Part shown: positions 11,348-24,024 of the stretch, in pieces | How positions within the stretch are numbered: the stretch's first letter is position 1 | Layout: each line of letters starts with the position of its first letter | Assembly: GCF_030272615.1 (NCBI RefSeq) | Contig: NC_081411.1 | Coordinates: 824,286,397 to 824,348,396 of the forward strand | Length of the DNA: 62,000 nucleotides | DNA from: Cryptomeria japonica | Lineage: Eukaryota; Streptophyta; Pinopsida; Cupressales; Cupressaceae | Reading direction: 5' to 3' | Made by a program: the position numbers and the translations under genes | Notes under the pieces: generated by a model | Database searches by the model: none | Told to the model about the DNA's origin: nothing | The model's input: only the letters and a program-made list of their open reading frames with translations

Positions 11348-12328
11348 TAGGATTACCAAAGTCAAGCACAAACTACTAATGCCGTGACTCGCGCTCAAAG
11401 GAAGATTTCTCTCCCAGGAGCTAGTTCCTCAACTTTTGATCAAACAAAATCAAATCTACCAAATAGACAAACAGACACAATCATAGCTAAATCGAAACAA
11501 CTAGCTTCATTGTCTTCTCCTGGTTATAGTATTGTCAAACAATTGAAGAGAACCAATGCTCAAATCTCTATTTTAGAACTACTTAAGATCTCTTCTGCTC
11601 ATAAAGAGGTCCTGGACAAGGCTCTACTTACCACCAGTGTCCCTAAAGATTTAGACGTAGATTGGTTTCAATCTATGGTGGGTCACCTGATCTCACCTCA
11701 TTACCTCACTTTATCTGAAGAAGATGATAACTCACTGAGTCACCCACATAACCAGCCATTACACATTGAAGCCATGATCCATAAACACCACGTTAAACGT
11801 GTTTTGATAGATGGAGGCACTGGGTTGAATATTTGTACCTACAATCTATTAACACAGCTGGGATTTTCTGAAAATGTTATTGATCCAACAAAGAAGATAA
11901 CAATCAAGGCTTATGATGAAGAAGAAAGAACTTCTAAGGGTTTGGTACTATTACCAATTAGAGTAGGACCTATGGAAAGAGATATCATTTTTTAAGTCCT
12001 AGATCTTCATCTCTCATACAACATCTTACTGGGTAGGCCATGGATTCATGAAATGAAAGCAGTACCATCTATGTATCATCAATGCCTGAAATTTCCTTAT
12101 AATGGAGCAGAAGTCAGTATTCCCACTGATACAAGCTATACCTACAATGCATTAACGCAAGGTGTTGATACTTTTGTTCCTAATAATAGAGCAGCTTTTG
12201 CAGTTGAAAGTTTAGAATCTTTACTGAAAGATTTACAAAAGAAATTGAGAATTACAAACATTGGCATGGATGGCTACAAGATAGAACCTATACTCTCAGT
12301 GATGTCTCTTCCTTCATCACCAAGATAG
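11348..12328 (+). pseudogene. Aspartic protease region of A-Tat
   Basis: The retropepsin releases Gag and Pol proteins from the polyprotein. The active-site motif VLIDGGTGLNICT lies at about 11800-11840, with the catalytic Asp codon at 11810-11812. DGG in place of DSG or DTG is usual in Tat proteases. A second hallmark, [11 protein letters not shown], follows at about 12025-12057. The reading is open in frame 2 except for TAG 11348-11350, TAA at about 11993 and the TAG ending this part at about 12327. The TAA falls in a conserved stretch ([13 protein letters not shown]) and would be a Gln codon after one C-to-T change. Confidence 0.8.
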
Positions 12329-13716
12329 TCGAGAAAACCATCAGAGGTTATGAAGCCACAAATTTCAACTCCAAAAGTCATTTATGATGGCACCTTTATA
12401 TAGTCCTCTACTTCTCTTGTAGGTGAAATAGAAGGAGATGATGTCCTCAAATCACTTTTCAAAGAAGATAGTGCAGATAAAGAAATATGACATTATGTGA
12501 TTTCTCTGACACAATATGGTCCAAGATATAAGATGCTTCAATGCATGGGATATTTAGGTGCTGGTCCTCTAGGCAAACGCCAACAAGGTATTGTTGAACC
12601 CATTCAGTTACAAACTAAGTCTCTCAATGATAAAGTTGGACTGGGATATGATCCAAGAAAGCAATCAGATTAGAAGCACATGCCTCACCATCAATGTAAG
12701 TGGAAGAAAAAGGTACTACCTTTAACAATACAAGAGATTAATACTCACTAAACTCGGGAAGAGTGTGATGCCTAACAACAAGAATTGCCCACCCAGAGAG
12801 AGGAAATAGATGGTAATCAAGTTCAGTTTATATCAGCTATAATACCATAGGAAGTAGAAGTTCCAGAGGATATGAGAGATGAAGTATACAAAATCAGATA
12901 ATTGTTTGCATCACTAAAAGTTCCAGTCTCATATACTGGCAGACAACAAGTAGATGATTCAGTAACTGATTCAAATGAGTATGAATGGGATCTAGATCAC
13001 ATCTCAGATACATCTACTATAGAAACACTTGAAGAATCCAAGGATATCACAGATGACACACAAGAGCTAATACGCCTAACAATGCAAAAGGAAATAGAAG
13101 AAATCAGACTAAAAAGACAAGAAGACTATGACCGACAACTGGAGAAATATCAGATACAAGCAATTCCTTCACCTACTAACCCTCGTAATGAGATAGGAAA
13201 AATAAGGTACGGGAATACAAAAGAAGAACTAGAAGCTATAGAAACAGAACCAATCATCAGTCTAGAAGAAGCTGAATGGAACAGATGACAAGGATTAACA
13301 GAACCATCAAAGTCATGTACACAAGTGTGTCAAATATAAACAATCAATGAACCAAATCACAAAGGAACTTGTAATATCAAAGATGTGGGTGTTGATACTA
13401 TATATATCTTTACTAAGCTACTTGAAGATGAGTCAGCAACTTCATCCTATGAGTCTGAGGACTCAGACAAGAGCTCTATTTATAACAACAACTATTCAAC
13501 AAGGCATTATGACTACTCTGTCATGAATGATGAGATATTGTCTACTATTATACCACGATATGTAGTCCAGTCTAAAGTAGGTTGGTTGGGTTAGGTCCAA
13601 TAAATACTAACATGAATTTCGATAATTGTGTCGTAACTCTTCCTGGTCTCAAGACACATATGCAAAGTAGTCTTTTGGAACTCGACTAGTCGGTCCGAAA
13701 CCATGATGATAGTACC
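12329..13716 (+). pseudogene. G-patch-like segment and acidic linker between protease and RT
   Basis: At about 12510-12660 the translation shows YKMLQCMGYLGAG, then LGKRQQGIVEPI and, after a gap, VGLGYDP. These are the spaced Gly residues and closing GLGY of a G-patch, an RNA-binding motif. G-patches follow the protease in some retroviruses (betaretroviruses), so the position fits. The rest is an acidic, Glu/Asp/Thr-rich linker (12902-13288 and 13385-13594 are open). Several TAG, TAA and TGA codons interrupt it, and the frame moves from 2 to 1 between 13594 and 13717. The linker has no domain I recognise. Confidence 0.6.
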
Positions 13717-16242
13717 GTGAACTCCCTTGAGCCTATTCCAACCTTATCCTTAATACATCCAGAACTGATTGATTGTACTCTTTATAACCAACCCTTAAAT
13801 CTACCTACTCTTTCCAATGGCTATACATTAGCCTACTATCTCAATGCAGTTGAACCCATGTACTCTTCCACCAGCGAACAAAATGAAAACATGACTGAAG
13901 CAGATATCAAGTATCTTAGTTGCAAAAATAAAAGATTTGATGGCGAAAACCACATTGTGGCGGTGTCAGAATCTAAAAAAGAGAAAATAAAGGATGTACC
14001 TAAAGGTGAAAACCTCTCTAAGGTGCTTGAAGGTGAGATGCTTGATATACTGCCAAGTCATTTCCAGGAGAGATCTTCCACATTGATCGAGCCAACTCAA
14101 CCAATGAACATTGGGAGTCAAGAGACACCACACATCATTCATTTAGTTCAATCACTATCAGTAGAAGAGTTAAAAGATTTCAGCAATCTTTTTTTAGAAA
14201 AGAAGATCAACTTTGCTTGGACATACTCAGATATGCTAGGACTAGATCTTGATCTCATCATGCATCATCTCTCTATTATACTAGGAGTTAAACCAGTCAA
14301 GCAAAAACTCCGAAAGATGCATCCCCATGTGGCACTGCTAGTCAAGGCTGAACTAGAGAAGTTGCTAAAAGATGGATTTATCAGAGCTATATACTATGCA
14401 GAATGGATATCAAATATAGTACCTGTATAAAAAATGGACAAATCTATTAGAGTTTGCACCGACTTCAGGGCTCTCAACAAGGCATGTCTGAAAGATGATT
14501 TTCCATTGCCCAACATTGACATGATAGTAGATATGACTGCTGGATATGAGATGTATTCATTAATGGATGGATTCTCTGGTTACAATCAGTTCAAGATAGC
14601 ACCTGAAGATTAGGAAAAGACAGCTTTCACATGTGCATGGGGAACCTTCTACTGGAATGTTATGCCGTTTGGTCTAAAGAATGCAGGAGCAATTTACCAA
14701 AGAGCAGTAACCACTATCTTCCATGACATGATGCATAAAAACATGGAATATTATGTTGATGACACCCTAGTGAAGACTCTAAAGAGATCTAAGCACATTC
14801 AAGAGCTAGGCCTCATACTAGATAGAATGGAAAGATTCAATCTTTGATTAAATCCTAAAAAATGTGCATTTGGAGTAACATCAAGAAAATTGCTTGGGTA
14901 CATAATTTCAAAAAAAGGAATTGAGGTTGACCCTGAAAAGGTCCAAGCTATAATCGAAATGCCTCCACCCAAGAATATCAGTCAAATGAGAAGTTTACAA
15001 GGTCATCTTCAGTCAATAAGGCATTTTCTATCTCAGTTAGCCAGCAAAGCTCAACCTTTTACAAAGGTATTAAGGAAAGGGATTCAATACAACTGGGATA
15101 AAGATTGTGAATGACATTTACAACAAATCAAAGAATATCTTTCTAATCCACCCATATTAATGCTACCAATTCAAGGTAAGCCACTGATCCTGTACATATC
15201 AGCTACATATACTTCACTGGGGGCACTTCTGGCACAACAAGATGACAATAAAAAGGAACAAGCTATCATTTACATCAATAGAACATTGGTGTCGTATGAA
15301 ATGAATTACACTATGATAGAGAAAGCATGCTTAGCATTAGTCTTTGCATCACAAAAATTAAGGCACTACATGTTGGCACAATCCATTAATCTGGTAGCTA
15401 AGATTGATCCACTCAGAAATCTTCTCAGTAAAGCAACGCTTATAGGAAGACTGGCCAAATGGATCATGGTCCTTACAGAATCTGATATTGAATATGTGGA
15501 ACATACAACCATCAAAGGACAAGTTATTGCAGACCAACTTGCTGAAGATCCACTTGAAGACAATCAACCTCTGCATATAGAATTCCTAGAAGAATCAATC
15601 ATGCACCTTACTGAACAATCATGGAAGATGTTCTTTGATGGGTCTTTCACTCAACATGGTTCTGGTGCCAGGATAATTTTTATTACTCTCCAAAAATACT
15701 CAATTCCAAAACCTTACAAGATTCTCTTCCCTTGCACAGACAACATTGCAGAATATGAAGCTTTGGTAAACAGGATCAAGCTGGCCATCGAGTGGAAGAT
15801 TGTTGAATTACAAATCTATGGAGATTCTCAACTCATTATCAACCAAATCAATTATCTATATCAGATAAGAGATGAGACACTGATGCCTTATAAGAGAATG
15901 GTGGATGATCTCAAGAAATATTTTACCTCCGTATCATTTCAGCAGATACCCAGAACAACAAATAGAGCAGCGGATGCAATGGTCACTTTGGTATCTGTAC
16001 TACAAGAGTCTAATTTTTGCTTTGAATTCTTGGTGGAAGAGTTATATTATCCTACCTATGATTCTCCCAAGTCCCAAGTAGTCTGTTCTATTATAGGACA
16101 TGACTTATCTCATTATAGCCACATTTACTCTTACCTACGTGACCAAGTTGTCCCTGCCAATATTTCCCAAAATGAAAAAAGGAACCTAATCCAAAATGTG
16201 TCATGGTACGTCATCATTGCTAATGACCTATTCAGGTGAGGT
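13717..16242 (+). pseudogene. pol: RT, degenerate RNase H and second RNase H of A-Tat
   Basis: One frame (frame 1) runs the whole length with few stops: TAA at about 14428, TAG near 14611, TGA near 14845, TGA 15112-15114 and TGA 16240-16242. RT is shown by CTDFRALNKACLKDDFPLP, then MDGFSGYNQ and MPFGLKNA, with the catalytic YVDD at about 14752-14763 intact. The native RNase H (about 15160-15440) reads LYISATYTSLGALLAQ, so the first catalytic Asp is replaced. A second RNase H follows at about 15610-16010 with all four acidic positions seen: FDGS, AEYEAL, GDSQLI and AADAM. A dead native RNase H plus an added one is the known dual-RNase-H arrangement of Tat elements. Apart from stops this is the best-preserved part of the element. 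Confidence 0.88.
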
Positions 16243-17365
16243 TTAGATAATACTTTGCTTAGATGTCTAGAAACTTAGGAGTCCCAACATGCATTATCCA
16301 AGGTTCATGAAGGTGTTTGTGGATCTCATTCGAACGGTCTAATTTTAGCATGAAAAATACTAAGGGTTGGCTACTACTGGCCAGACATGCAGAAAGAAGC
16401 TATAAAATTTGCTAAAATCTATGAAAAGTGTCAGTTGCATGGGCACCTTATACACGCTCCAGCAAGGGATCTCTTACTATTTGTGACACACTGGCCCTCA
16501 GTAGTGGGCGTTTGATCTAATTGGCCAAATATATCCTGCATCATCTAATGGACACAAATTTATTATCACTACCACTAAGTACTTCACTAAGTGGGTAGAA
16601 GCGGTTCCACTCATCAAAGCAACCGACAAATAAGTAGCTCTCTTTATTCCTAATTATATCATCTGTAGGTATGATATACCTTCATCCATTATAACTGACA
16701 ATGGAGGACAATTCAAGAACAAAGATCTAGATGAACTCTATGAGAAATTTGAAATCAAACAACACTGGTCCTCAGTATATTACCCTCAAGGCAATGGACA
16801 ATAAGAGGCATCTAACAAAAACCTACTGACTATCTTGCACAGAACAATGAACAAATCCGGGAAGGATTGGCATCTGGAGCTCAATCCTGCATTGTAGGCT
16901 TATAGAACAAGTATCAGAACACCTACTGAGGCTACACCTTTCTCTTTGGTGTATGGGTCCAAAGTAGTATTACCTATTGAAGTAGAAATACCATCTCTCA
17001 AAGTTTCCTTGCAAGGTCTTGTTACTGATGAAGATGATAGAATATCTAGATTGCAAGAGATTGAATTGCTGGATCAACATCGGCAAGTGGTGTTTGATCA
17101 TCTCAGAGTGTATCAAAAGAGAATGTCTAGAGGATATAACAAAAAGGTTCGACACCGAGAATTTTAGGTTGGTGACTTAGTTCTAAGAGAAAATCCTAAA
17201 AATCAATAGTTCTGAGACAATAAAGGGAACTTTGAACCCAACTGGTTGGGTCCCAATATCGTTACTACAGCTTTTGTCTCTGGTGCTTATCAACTCTCAA
17301 CATCAGAGGGAGAACAGCTCCGTGAACTGATTAACACCATCCATCTGAATAAATTCTTCACCTAA
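16243..17365 (+). pseudogene. pol: Integrase of A-Tat
   Basis: The integrase inserts element cDNA into the genome. The zinc-binding N-terminus reads HEGVCGSH, then GYYWPDM, then YEKCQLHG, where the first Cys of the CxxC pair is Tyr. The catalytic core shows WAFDLIG, then ITDNGGQF and PQGNGQ.EASNK, so D, D and E are all present. The frame changes from 1 to 2 near 16490, and TAG/TAA codons interrupt several places. The C-terminal part (16946-17365) includes SRGYNKKVRHREF and ends LNKFFT at TAA 17363-17365. No chromodomain is visible, as expected for Tat. Confidence 0.85.
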
Positions 17366-17396
17366 ATATTCTCTGCTCCAGCAGCTTATACAACGG

Positions 17397-17540
17397 AAAA
17401 AGTCCTGAAGAAATCCTAAAAATTGAAAATAGTCCTGAAGCAATCCTAAAAATTGGAAAAAGTCCTTAAAAAAATCCTAAAAATCAGAAAAAGTCCTGAA
17501 AAAATCCTAAATATTGGAAAAAGTCCGGAAAAAATTCAAA
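17397..17540 (+). repeat. Tandem repeat, about 5 x 30-31 bp, after integrase
   Basis: The AGTCC unit starts at 17401, 17431, 17461, 17492 and 17522, each followed by a variant of TGAAAAAATCCTAAAAATTGG. The last unit breaks down into an A-rich run with G interspersed (about 17525-17575). It lies 30 bases after the pol stop, in the 3' untranslated part of A-Tat. Confidence 0.8.
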
Positions 17541-18914
17541 AAAAAAAAGAAAAAGAAAAGAGAAAAAAAGAAAAAGGAAATTCCCTAGTGAAAACCTGGT
17601 AAACAGGCACCTTGGTAAAAAAAAAAATGAATTTCTGCCAAGCAGGTGAAAACTTGGCAAACAGGCACCTCTTGTACTCAAGCGCTCCATCTATCAATGC
17701 AACGTTGGCATTCCCGTTTTCATGAATCTTTGCTTTTGCTTGTACATATTTCAATCACTTTTGTGACATCCTAGTTTGTTGGAACCCTCATGGCTTGAAA
17801 TTGATCATAGTCATAGTCTTAAGTTAATCGACAAGAGCACATTACATGTCCTAAGCAGTGTCAACCAAGTCAATCTTATGTCAGTGAAACCTGGTCATCC
17901 ACTCTGAGTCAGTCACCTGTCTCCTGACTACTGAAGAGTTTTATCACTGAGTTAACAAGCAAAACAACATAACGAAAAACAATCACTAAACTGTTTGAGA
18001 TATGCATGAAAATTTTCTTTGTGTGCTGTCTTTTATATTGGTTTTCGATTATTATCCCTCTAAGTAACTCAAGGAAGTCTATCTTGACTAAGAGGAGCAA
18101 GGATTGGGGGCATAATATTTTCTTGTTTGCTGCTTGTAGGAATGATCCCAATGATCTGGAAATATATAAATTAGCTGGGTGTCTATGACAAGAGCCTTCA
18201 CATCAAGATGGAATCGCCTCACATACCTCGACTCTGCTTATTTGAATGCTACAAGGAGGTCCATATCATTTCTTTTTCTGTTTGAGGAAATTTCTTTATT
18301 GTGCAATCCGAGTCCCTACGAAATATGTCCAAGGATATGAATGAAAAAAGGGTCATTGTGGACAAGATCAGTAATATTGCACATGAAAAGAAAGGAACTC
18401 TAATCTACCTGCTATGTTTGTAAAATGCTCAATGATGAAAATTAAGCTTTTCAAAGTCCAGTGACTAGGTTTAGGTTGCATCTCATTTTGCATTTCATCC
18501 TGCATTTTGTGAATTTAGAGTGATTTTGATATGGTAACAATGATTTCTTTATCTTCTGAATGAGAGTTGGAAGCTTCATCATTTCCTAGATAAGTGGTCT
18601 ATTTTTCATCATTTCTCTGATCAAGTACTTGTGTATTGAGATGTTTAGCTGCATACATAAACATTTAATATAGATTCATACATTTCATTTTTCACTCATT
18701 TGCATTCATCTTATTGCATAGAAAAATGAAAACATTGCATCATTCACTATCATTCATTTGCATTCATCTTATTGCATAGAAAAATAAGAAAAAATTGCAT
18801 TATTCATTACTCATTTGCATTATCATTTATTTGCATATGAAAAGAAACAAAAATAGACATCCATGATCATTTGCATTCATACATTCATGCTGAAAAGAAA
18901 TGCATACATATAGA
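17541..18914 (+). other. 3' noncoding region of A-Tat up to the gypsy B insertion
   Basis: No coding region is supported. Near 17590-17670 a phrase meaning roughly GTGAAAACCTGGTAAACAGGCACCT occurs twice in altered form, a type of repeat often seen after integrase in Tat elements. The segment ends with ATAGA (18910-18914), the left copy of the target duplication of gypsy B, and resumes at 34851. Confidence 0.5.
18697..18812 (+). repeat. 58-bp direct repeat, two copies
   Basis: The stretch CATTTGCATTCATCTTATT, followed by GCATAGAAAAAT, occurs at 18697 and again at 18755. Shorter CATTTGCATT copies continue to about 18880. It is AT-rich noncoding DNA downstream of the Tat pol. Confidence 0.65.
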
Positions 18915-19803
18915 TGTTAGTGAACGGATTTTTGCCTTTCTTCAAATTAATTAATTTCACACTCTGTCACCTTCTTTGAAAGACAAAGTTTGACTAAACA
19001 AATGGGTAAGTGTAACATATACTACTTCCCTCTGAATTTTTTATAGGTACACCTCCCTCCCTTAGTTATTCAGGGAATAATCTAATTAATTTTTAATTGG
19101 TATGCTTTTAACCTGAAAGCATGTAAGGCTACCTACTCCATTCTTAGATGAGAGGCTAATGATTTATACATATTTCAGAGACAACTTGTTCTTCAAAAAT
19201 ACTTCAACATGACAAATGGAAATGATCGAAACAAAGTTTGAATCACCAGTCCAACAGTCCATAAATAAAAATAGATGAGAAATTGAAATCTCTTTTCAAG
19301 CACATATCTTTTGAAATCTTACCAGAAGGAGTCCCAGAATGATAATAACGTTCTGCACCGGAAAGGTGATCACTGTTGTTTGATTAGATCAATATATGCA
19401 AAGACATATCACTACACAGATTCAAAACTCAAAGATTTTCCTTCTCCCAAAAACAATGCGATCTTTTGTATATAAATATATCTCATGTAACAAAGACACA
19501 ACAATACATTTATAAATCCTTTCCAATTTCAAATTTCCAAATTCTGATGACTTCCTTCAACAAAACAAAACTTCTAAAAATGAGAAAGAAAACTAAGTAA
19601 ACTCACAAAATTCTAACTAAAATCTAACCCCTATTCTATCTATCTTAATTTAATTTATAGTCTTTCGAATAGAGGAGGTCTCCCTGAAAACTCAACCTCC
19701 CCAAATCTGTTATGAAAACCAACAAAGTATATTTGGGACACATGTCTCAAATTCATTTACATAATCATGAAAAATACATAAAAACAAAGTCTTAATCAAT
19801 GCG

Positions 19804-22800
19804 TCATGCTTCTTTTCCATCGCCATCTTCTCCTCTGCTTCTCTTGGTGTCATGGGCAGTTGCAAGTTCCTGTATTATGGATTGGTTTAGATTCTTCATA
19901 GTGTTGAGTTTTGTGTTGGCAGCTTCTTTCTTCCATGTGTGCTTCACCATCTTTTCAAGATGCTTCAGTAACTGATCGTTACCGACAAATTTCATGGACT
20001 CGATCCGAGTGACCTGTGTTATATCCTTTGAGGTGAAATTGCCTTTCACTTTGATTTTCTCCATGTATAGTCTGAAAGTCCTTATCGCATCCTGAACATT
20101 CAGCCCACAAATCCCCAACTGCCAATCATGGTCTGGATTAACCACTTTGTTGTCATTAACTAGACTACATTGGAGGTCCTGAAGTTCATACACAGAAGTC
20201 TTGGCATCAGACATCACAGATTTGAAGGTGAGTACCCACCACATTATGGTCTTCTTCAATACGAAGAGTTGGCATTCATCACTTACCAACTTGATGGAAT
20301 GCTTTGCCAGGAATCTGGTGGCTCCATACTCTTCTATCTTAGTGAGCATAGGCAAAACATTCTCCCATTTATGTTCCTCTTTCTCCCATGGTGAGGTCTG
20401 GTTCTGAATTTTTGCGACAAGGATCTATATCTCATCACATAACGTCTAAGAGCTGGTGATATATTTTTCTCCGTCTTTGATTACTCCTTTGATCCATCCT
20501 TCAACAGCCTTTGCAATGCTTTTAGCTTGTTGAACCTGACTCATTAGCTTTTTATTTTTTGGTGAAGTAGGATCAAAGTTCTCTATAGCATGGGATATGG
20601 GAAGTTCTCCAAAGCAACTGATACTATCAATGAATTGGGCGAGAATGTTTATGTATCACTTTAGCTCTCTCTTCTCCTGTCCGTCTTTTTCTGACCTGGT
20701 CAACATTTTCTTAGCCAATACCTGGAAGAAATGGTTATCTGAGGCCCTACTCATGTTTCCAAGCTCCACCTTGGTGATCTCAAAATCCTTCGTATTGACC
20801 TCCTTATCTTCATCCTTGGGCTTATATGAGGCAATCTCGGCAACCCACATTCCAGTTCCTTCATTGTTATCCAGTCAAGCAGTTGTTTTGAACCTTTTTG
20901 GCTTGGGGCCCTTTTCTGTGTATTTAACTACCAAGTCCTGAATTAGAATGGTCATGGGGATGAAACTCCATTTTTTGTTTACCGAAGTGGTTAGCCACTT
21001 AGGAGTTGTGCTCAAACTGGTTGTTCAGCTGATCACTTTAGAGGGTGGCATCATAGCTAGGGTAACTGCATGGGAATCCATGGTGTTAACGATATCACTA
21101 TCAAGATCTTCAACTTTAAATATTTGAGCATCAAGAATTTTATCCTTCACCTCCGCATCTTTGGTTTGATCCATTCTTTTCTGTGCAGCACTTCATGACC
21201 TGGTATGTCGAGGAGCAGGGAAGTCCAGAGCCAGGTTAGGCTTGTGCTTAATGTGAGATGGATTTTAATCCTTACCTGCATGAACAAGCATACAAGAAAG
21301 ATTAGGAAAACACTTTGGTGAACGTAGATTAACTTCACTACTTCTCACAGATTTAGACTTGGCGCATAATTTTGTTGCTCTTTTCCTTCATACAAACTCT
21401 GCGGTTCTCTCCAAAACCCTTTTTATTTTTAACTGTATGTTGTTCTCTTCTTCCTAGTCCCAAATGATACAGAAAACTTTAGTTTCAACTTGGGCTAATT
21501 ATCCAAGTTCAAACAGCTCTCGATAATCTTCTTCAAGCCCATTTATGTCAAGTTTTACCTGCAGCGAATTGACTTGCTCCAACACCATTCTCATGTTTTC
21601 CCTTTTGAACACCTCGAGTTCATCACTGCAGTCTTCCTAGAAGTCCACTATTTGTGGAATTGGGAGATACGTCATTAGACCAAGACTTTGGGAGAAACCC
21701 TTATTATCAAAACCTTTTCTTTCATGGTACAGTGAGAAATTAAAGTTTTTCAAATCTGCTCCAATGTTAAAAGCATCTGACATTGAATTGCAGGATAAAG
21801 TCCCCAACTAAATAGGGAAGTGATCCTCCCATCTATCTCTGGGTTGTGCCTTCTTAATCACGATAGCCTGCTACCTACAAACCTTTGCTAAAACAAAGCA
21901 ATCTAAACAAAAACAAGGAAGCTTGAAGGGCTCTTCCTCAAAACCGCCTACTCTTATGTAGCGAAAGCGAGGGAACTAGATAAAGAAGCTACCAGATCTC
22001 TTCACCAATGCCTATGCATCCTTAGATATCTGCTTTGTTTTCATGTTCTTTAATTCATAGCACAAATCTCCCAGGAAGGTGTTATGTACCCTCCTGAAGT
22101 CTTGGAAGGCATTATCTTTTTGTAACATTGGATAAAAATCATATACGGAGACCTCTCCCTCAGTGAGCTACCTAGGTATTCCTACTATCTCCTTAACACA
22201 GGCCAAACAATATATCAGGTATGAGGACATGAAGAAATTCTATTTAAACTATTTGACCAAACTCAGCTACTCCCTCATGGAATTGGCAATCAACTCTACC
22301 CAATCAAGGTATTGCTTTCCTTCTAATACCAGCTGCACATAGCAACAAATCTAGTCATCGAAGCTATAGGCTTCCACCGAGCCCCTGACTTGGTGCAACA
22401 CTAACATGACATCGTGAATGTGAGGAAGCATATGGTTCTTGTTGGGATTTTTGGGCAATCTAGAACCACCCCTTTGGGGAACCTTCAACCAATATTTTGC
22501 TACATTATTCTGGTGCCTGGCTCTATCAGAGTTGAACTTAGTGATGGATTGGGTGGGAGAAAAGTTTGAAAACTGTTTGTCGGGTAGTCTGAAAACATAA
22601 GAAATTACTTCATGGTTAATGGCAAGCAGGGTTTTGCCATTATCTCTCCTGATGGTCTCAGCAATTGGATCATACTTAGCAATAAATTCTCTAACCAATT
22701 CTGGGAAAGGGATAGCTAGGGGAAAGGCTATCGCCTCTATGAGACCACTACTCAGAATTTCCAGACTGAAAGAACCATCAATTCCCTTGAACAACCTTTC

Positions 22801-22905
22801 TTTTAAAGCTTCAAGATTTTCCCCCTTTAAGTCTGTGTCACTGACTATAGGCTCTGTACATGCAAGACTAAAAATGTTCCCAAAAAGGTGCAATGTGGAC
22901 TTCAT
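19804..22905 (-). pseudogene. LTR-encoded ORF of gypsy B (3' LTR copy)
   Basis: The ATG at 22905-22903 opens MKSTLHLFG and homologous reading continues for about 1,030 codons to TGA at 19806-19804. The same reading exists in the 5' LTR. The N-terminal region has YDPIAETIRRDNGKTL and then VFRLP, resembling the ORF of segment E. The middle has WLKVPQRGGSRLPKNP, and the C-terminus ends Arg/Asp/Glu/Lys-rich (TKRSRGEDGDGKEA). It is sense-oriented with gag-pol. TAG, TAA and TGA codons and a few indels break it. No enzyme motif is seen; it may belong to the Transposase_32/PMD-type 'plant transposon protein' group, unproven. The left copy has a long open start (22905-22351). Confidence 0.6.
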
Positions 22906-23369
22906 AATTTGTAAATGACCAGCCTTATTTTCTCAGCAAATTCTACCATGAGAGAGGAAAAGTAGGTAAAAATCACTAGAGAGGGCAGAAAACAAAATCA
23001 CCTTCATAGTTGAGAGCAATCTGGAGACTACCAACAAACAAACCTTCTATCCAAGAAAAACAACTCCGCAGTAATGAGGAATAGATTTTCAGAGGATTAA
23101 TCCCTTCATACCTTATAGAAAAAGAAATGATACATACTTATTAAGTGCATTAATGCCAATCATCAGTTTAAATGTGTTGAGCTTATGGATTGGACATCAC
23201 ACGCATGCATTGAATGCATGGCGGTATTTTTGAAGTAATTGTTAGTTCCAGAAATGATTACTTGCCTCAGAAACTTAAATAATTGACATCACCCTTGATA
23301 TGGTTCGATCTTACTCATATTTGGCAATAAGTACACCATCATATCCTTTAGCCCATGGGACCCACCTGA

Positions 23370-23697
23370 CTGAACACGCACGAACAATCTGAACAGACTT
23401 CACTGGGGTTCAAGTAGTTCAAGATGTACACCACGCCTAGGAAACTTTTCTTCTGAAAGGATTTACTATGTTAAGTGTTGTTGACCTTTGAACCATATTG
23501 AACATGTTGAACACCCCCGAACCCTTTGAACTAGGTTCAAAGAGTTCACCGCCTGGAGAGAGATGATATAACATATCGCCGAACACGACCCATAAAAGAA
23601 CCACTGCAAAAACACTTTGAGTGAATGTTAGTATAAAAACCTCCTAGATACCTATGAACCTATGGAACTTGCTTCAAAATGGTTCAATGAGTTCACG
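23370..23697. promoter_or_regulatory. TTGAAC/GTTCAA motif cluster in the U3 of the gypsy B 3' LTR
   Basis: Within about 330 bases the hexamer TTGAAC or its complement GTTCAA occurs roughly ten times, with further one-off variants (GGTTCAAGTAGTTCAAG, then TTGAACCATATTGAAC and GTTGAAC). It starts 160 bases inside the LTR, upstream of the LTR ORF, where promoter elements would lie. Function is inferred from position. Confidence 0.5.
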
Positions 23698-24024
23698 GGG
23701 TACAAACTGATCATTAAAACTTGGCGTTTCTAATTTAAAGACAATCTATAAGCGGATTAAGGTTTTGGACCAAGGAATCCCAAGAAAAGTGAGGACTTCA
23801 AATAAAATTTAATAGGGTGATTTACTCCTTTTATGAAGGATAAATGATGTGGTAACATTGGCTCTAACTGGGGATTGTATTTTGTGAAGGAAAATGCAAA
23901 GAACTCTAAATCTCTGGTTTCGCATAGCCAAAAATAGGCAGGGGAACAAAAGAAGACTCACACCTAAAAAGACACAAAGTAAAACACCTAAACTACTATA
24001 TACAGGGACTCTTAATAATAGGTT

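Larger units (their letters stand above)
18915..23857 (-). repeat. 3' LTR of gypsy B, 4,943 bp
   Basis: It aligns along its whole length with 29952-34845. Read on the minus strand it has a U3-like region with TTGAAC motifs, a leader with intron-like signals, a ~3.1-kb ORF and an AT-rich tail. The 167 bases inside it (23858-24024) are the gap to the integrase stop and hold a short, not strongly purine-rich plus-strand priming region. Confidence 0.88.

Noticed and set aside
17484-17754. Minus-strand Phe/Leu-rich reading frames
   Set aside because: They are the complement of an A/G-rich tandem repeat downstream of integrase; composition alone explains them.
18697-18880. CRISPR-like or centromeric array
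   Set aside because: Only two clear 58-bp copies without regular spacers, inside a retrotransposon 3' region.
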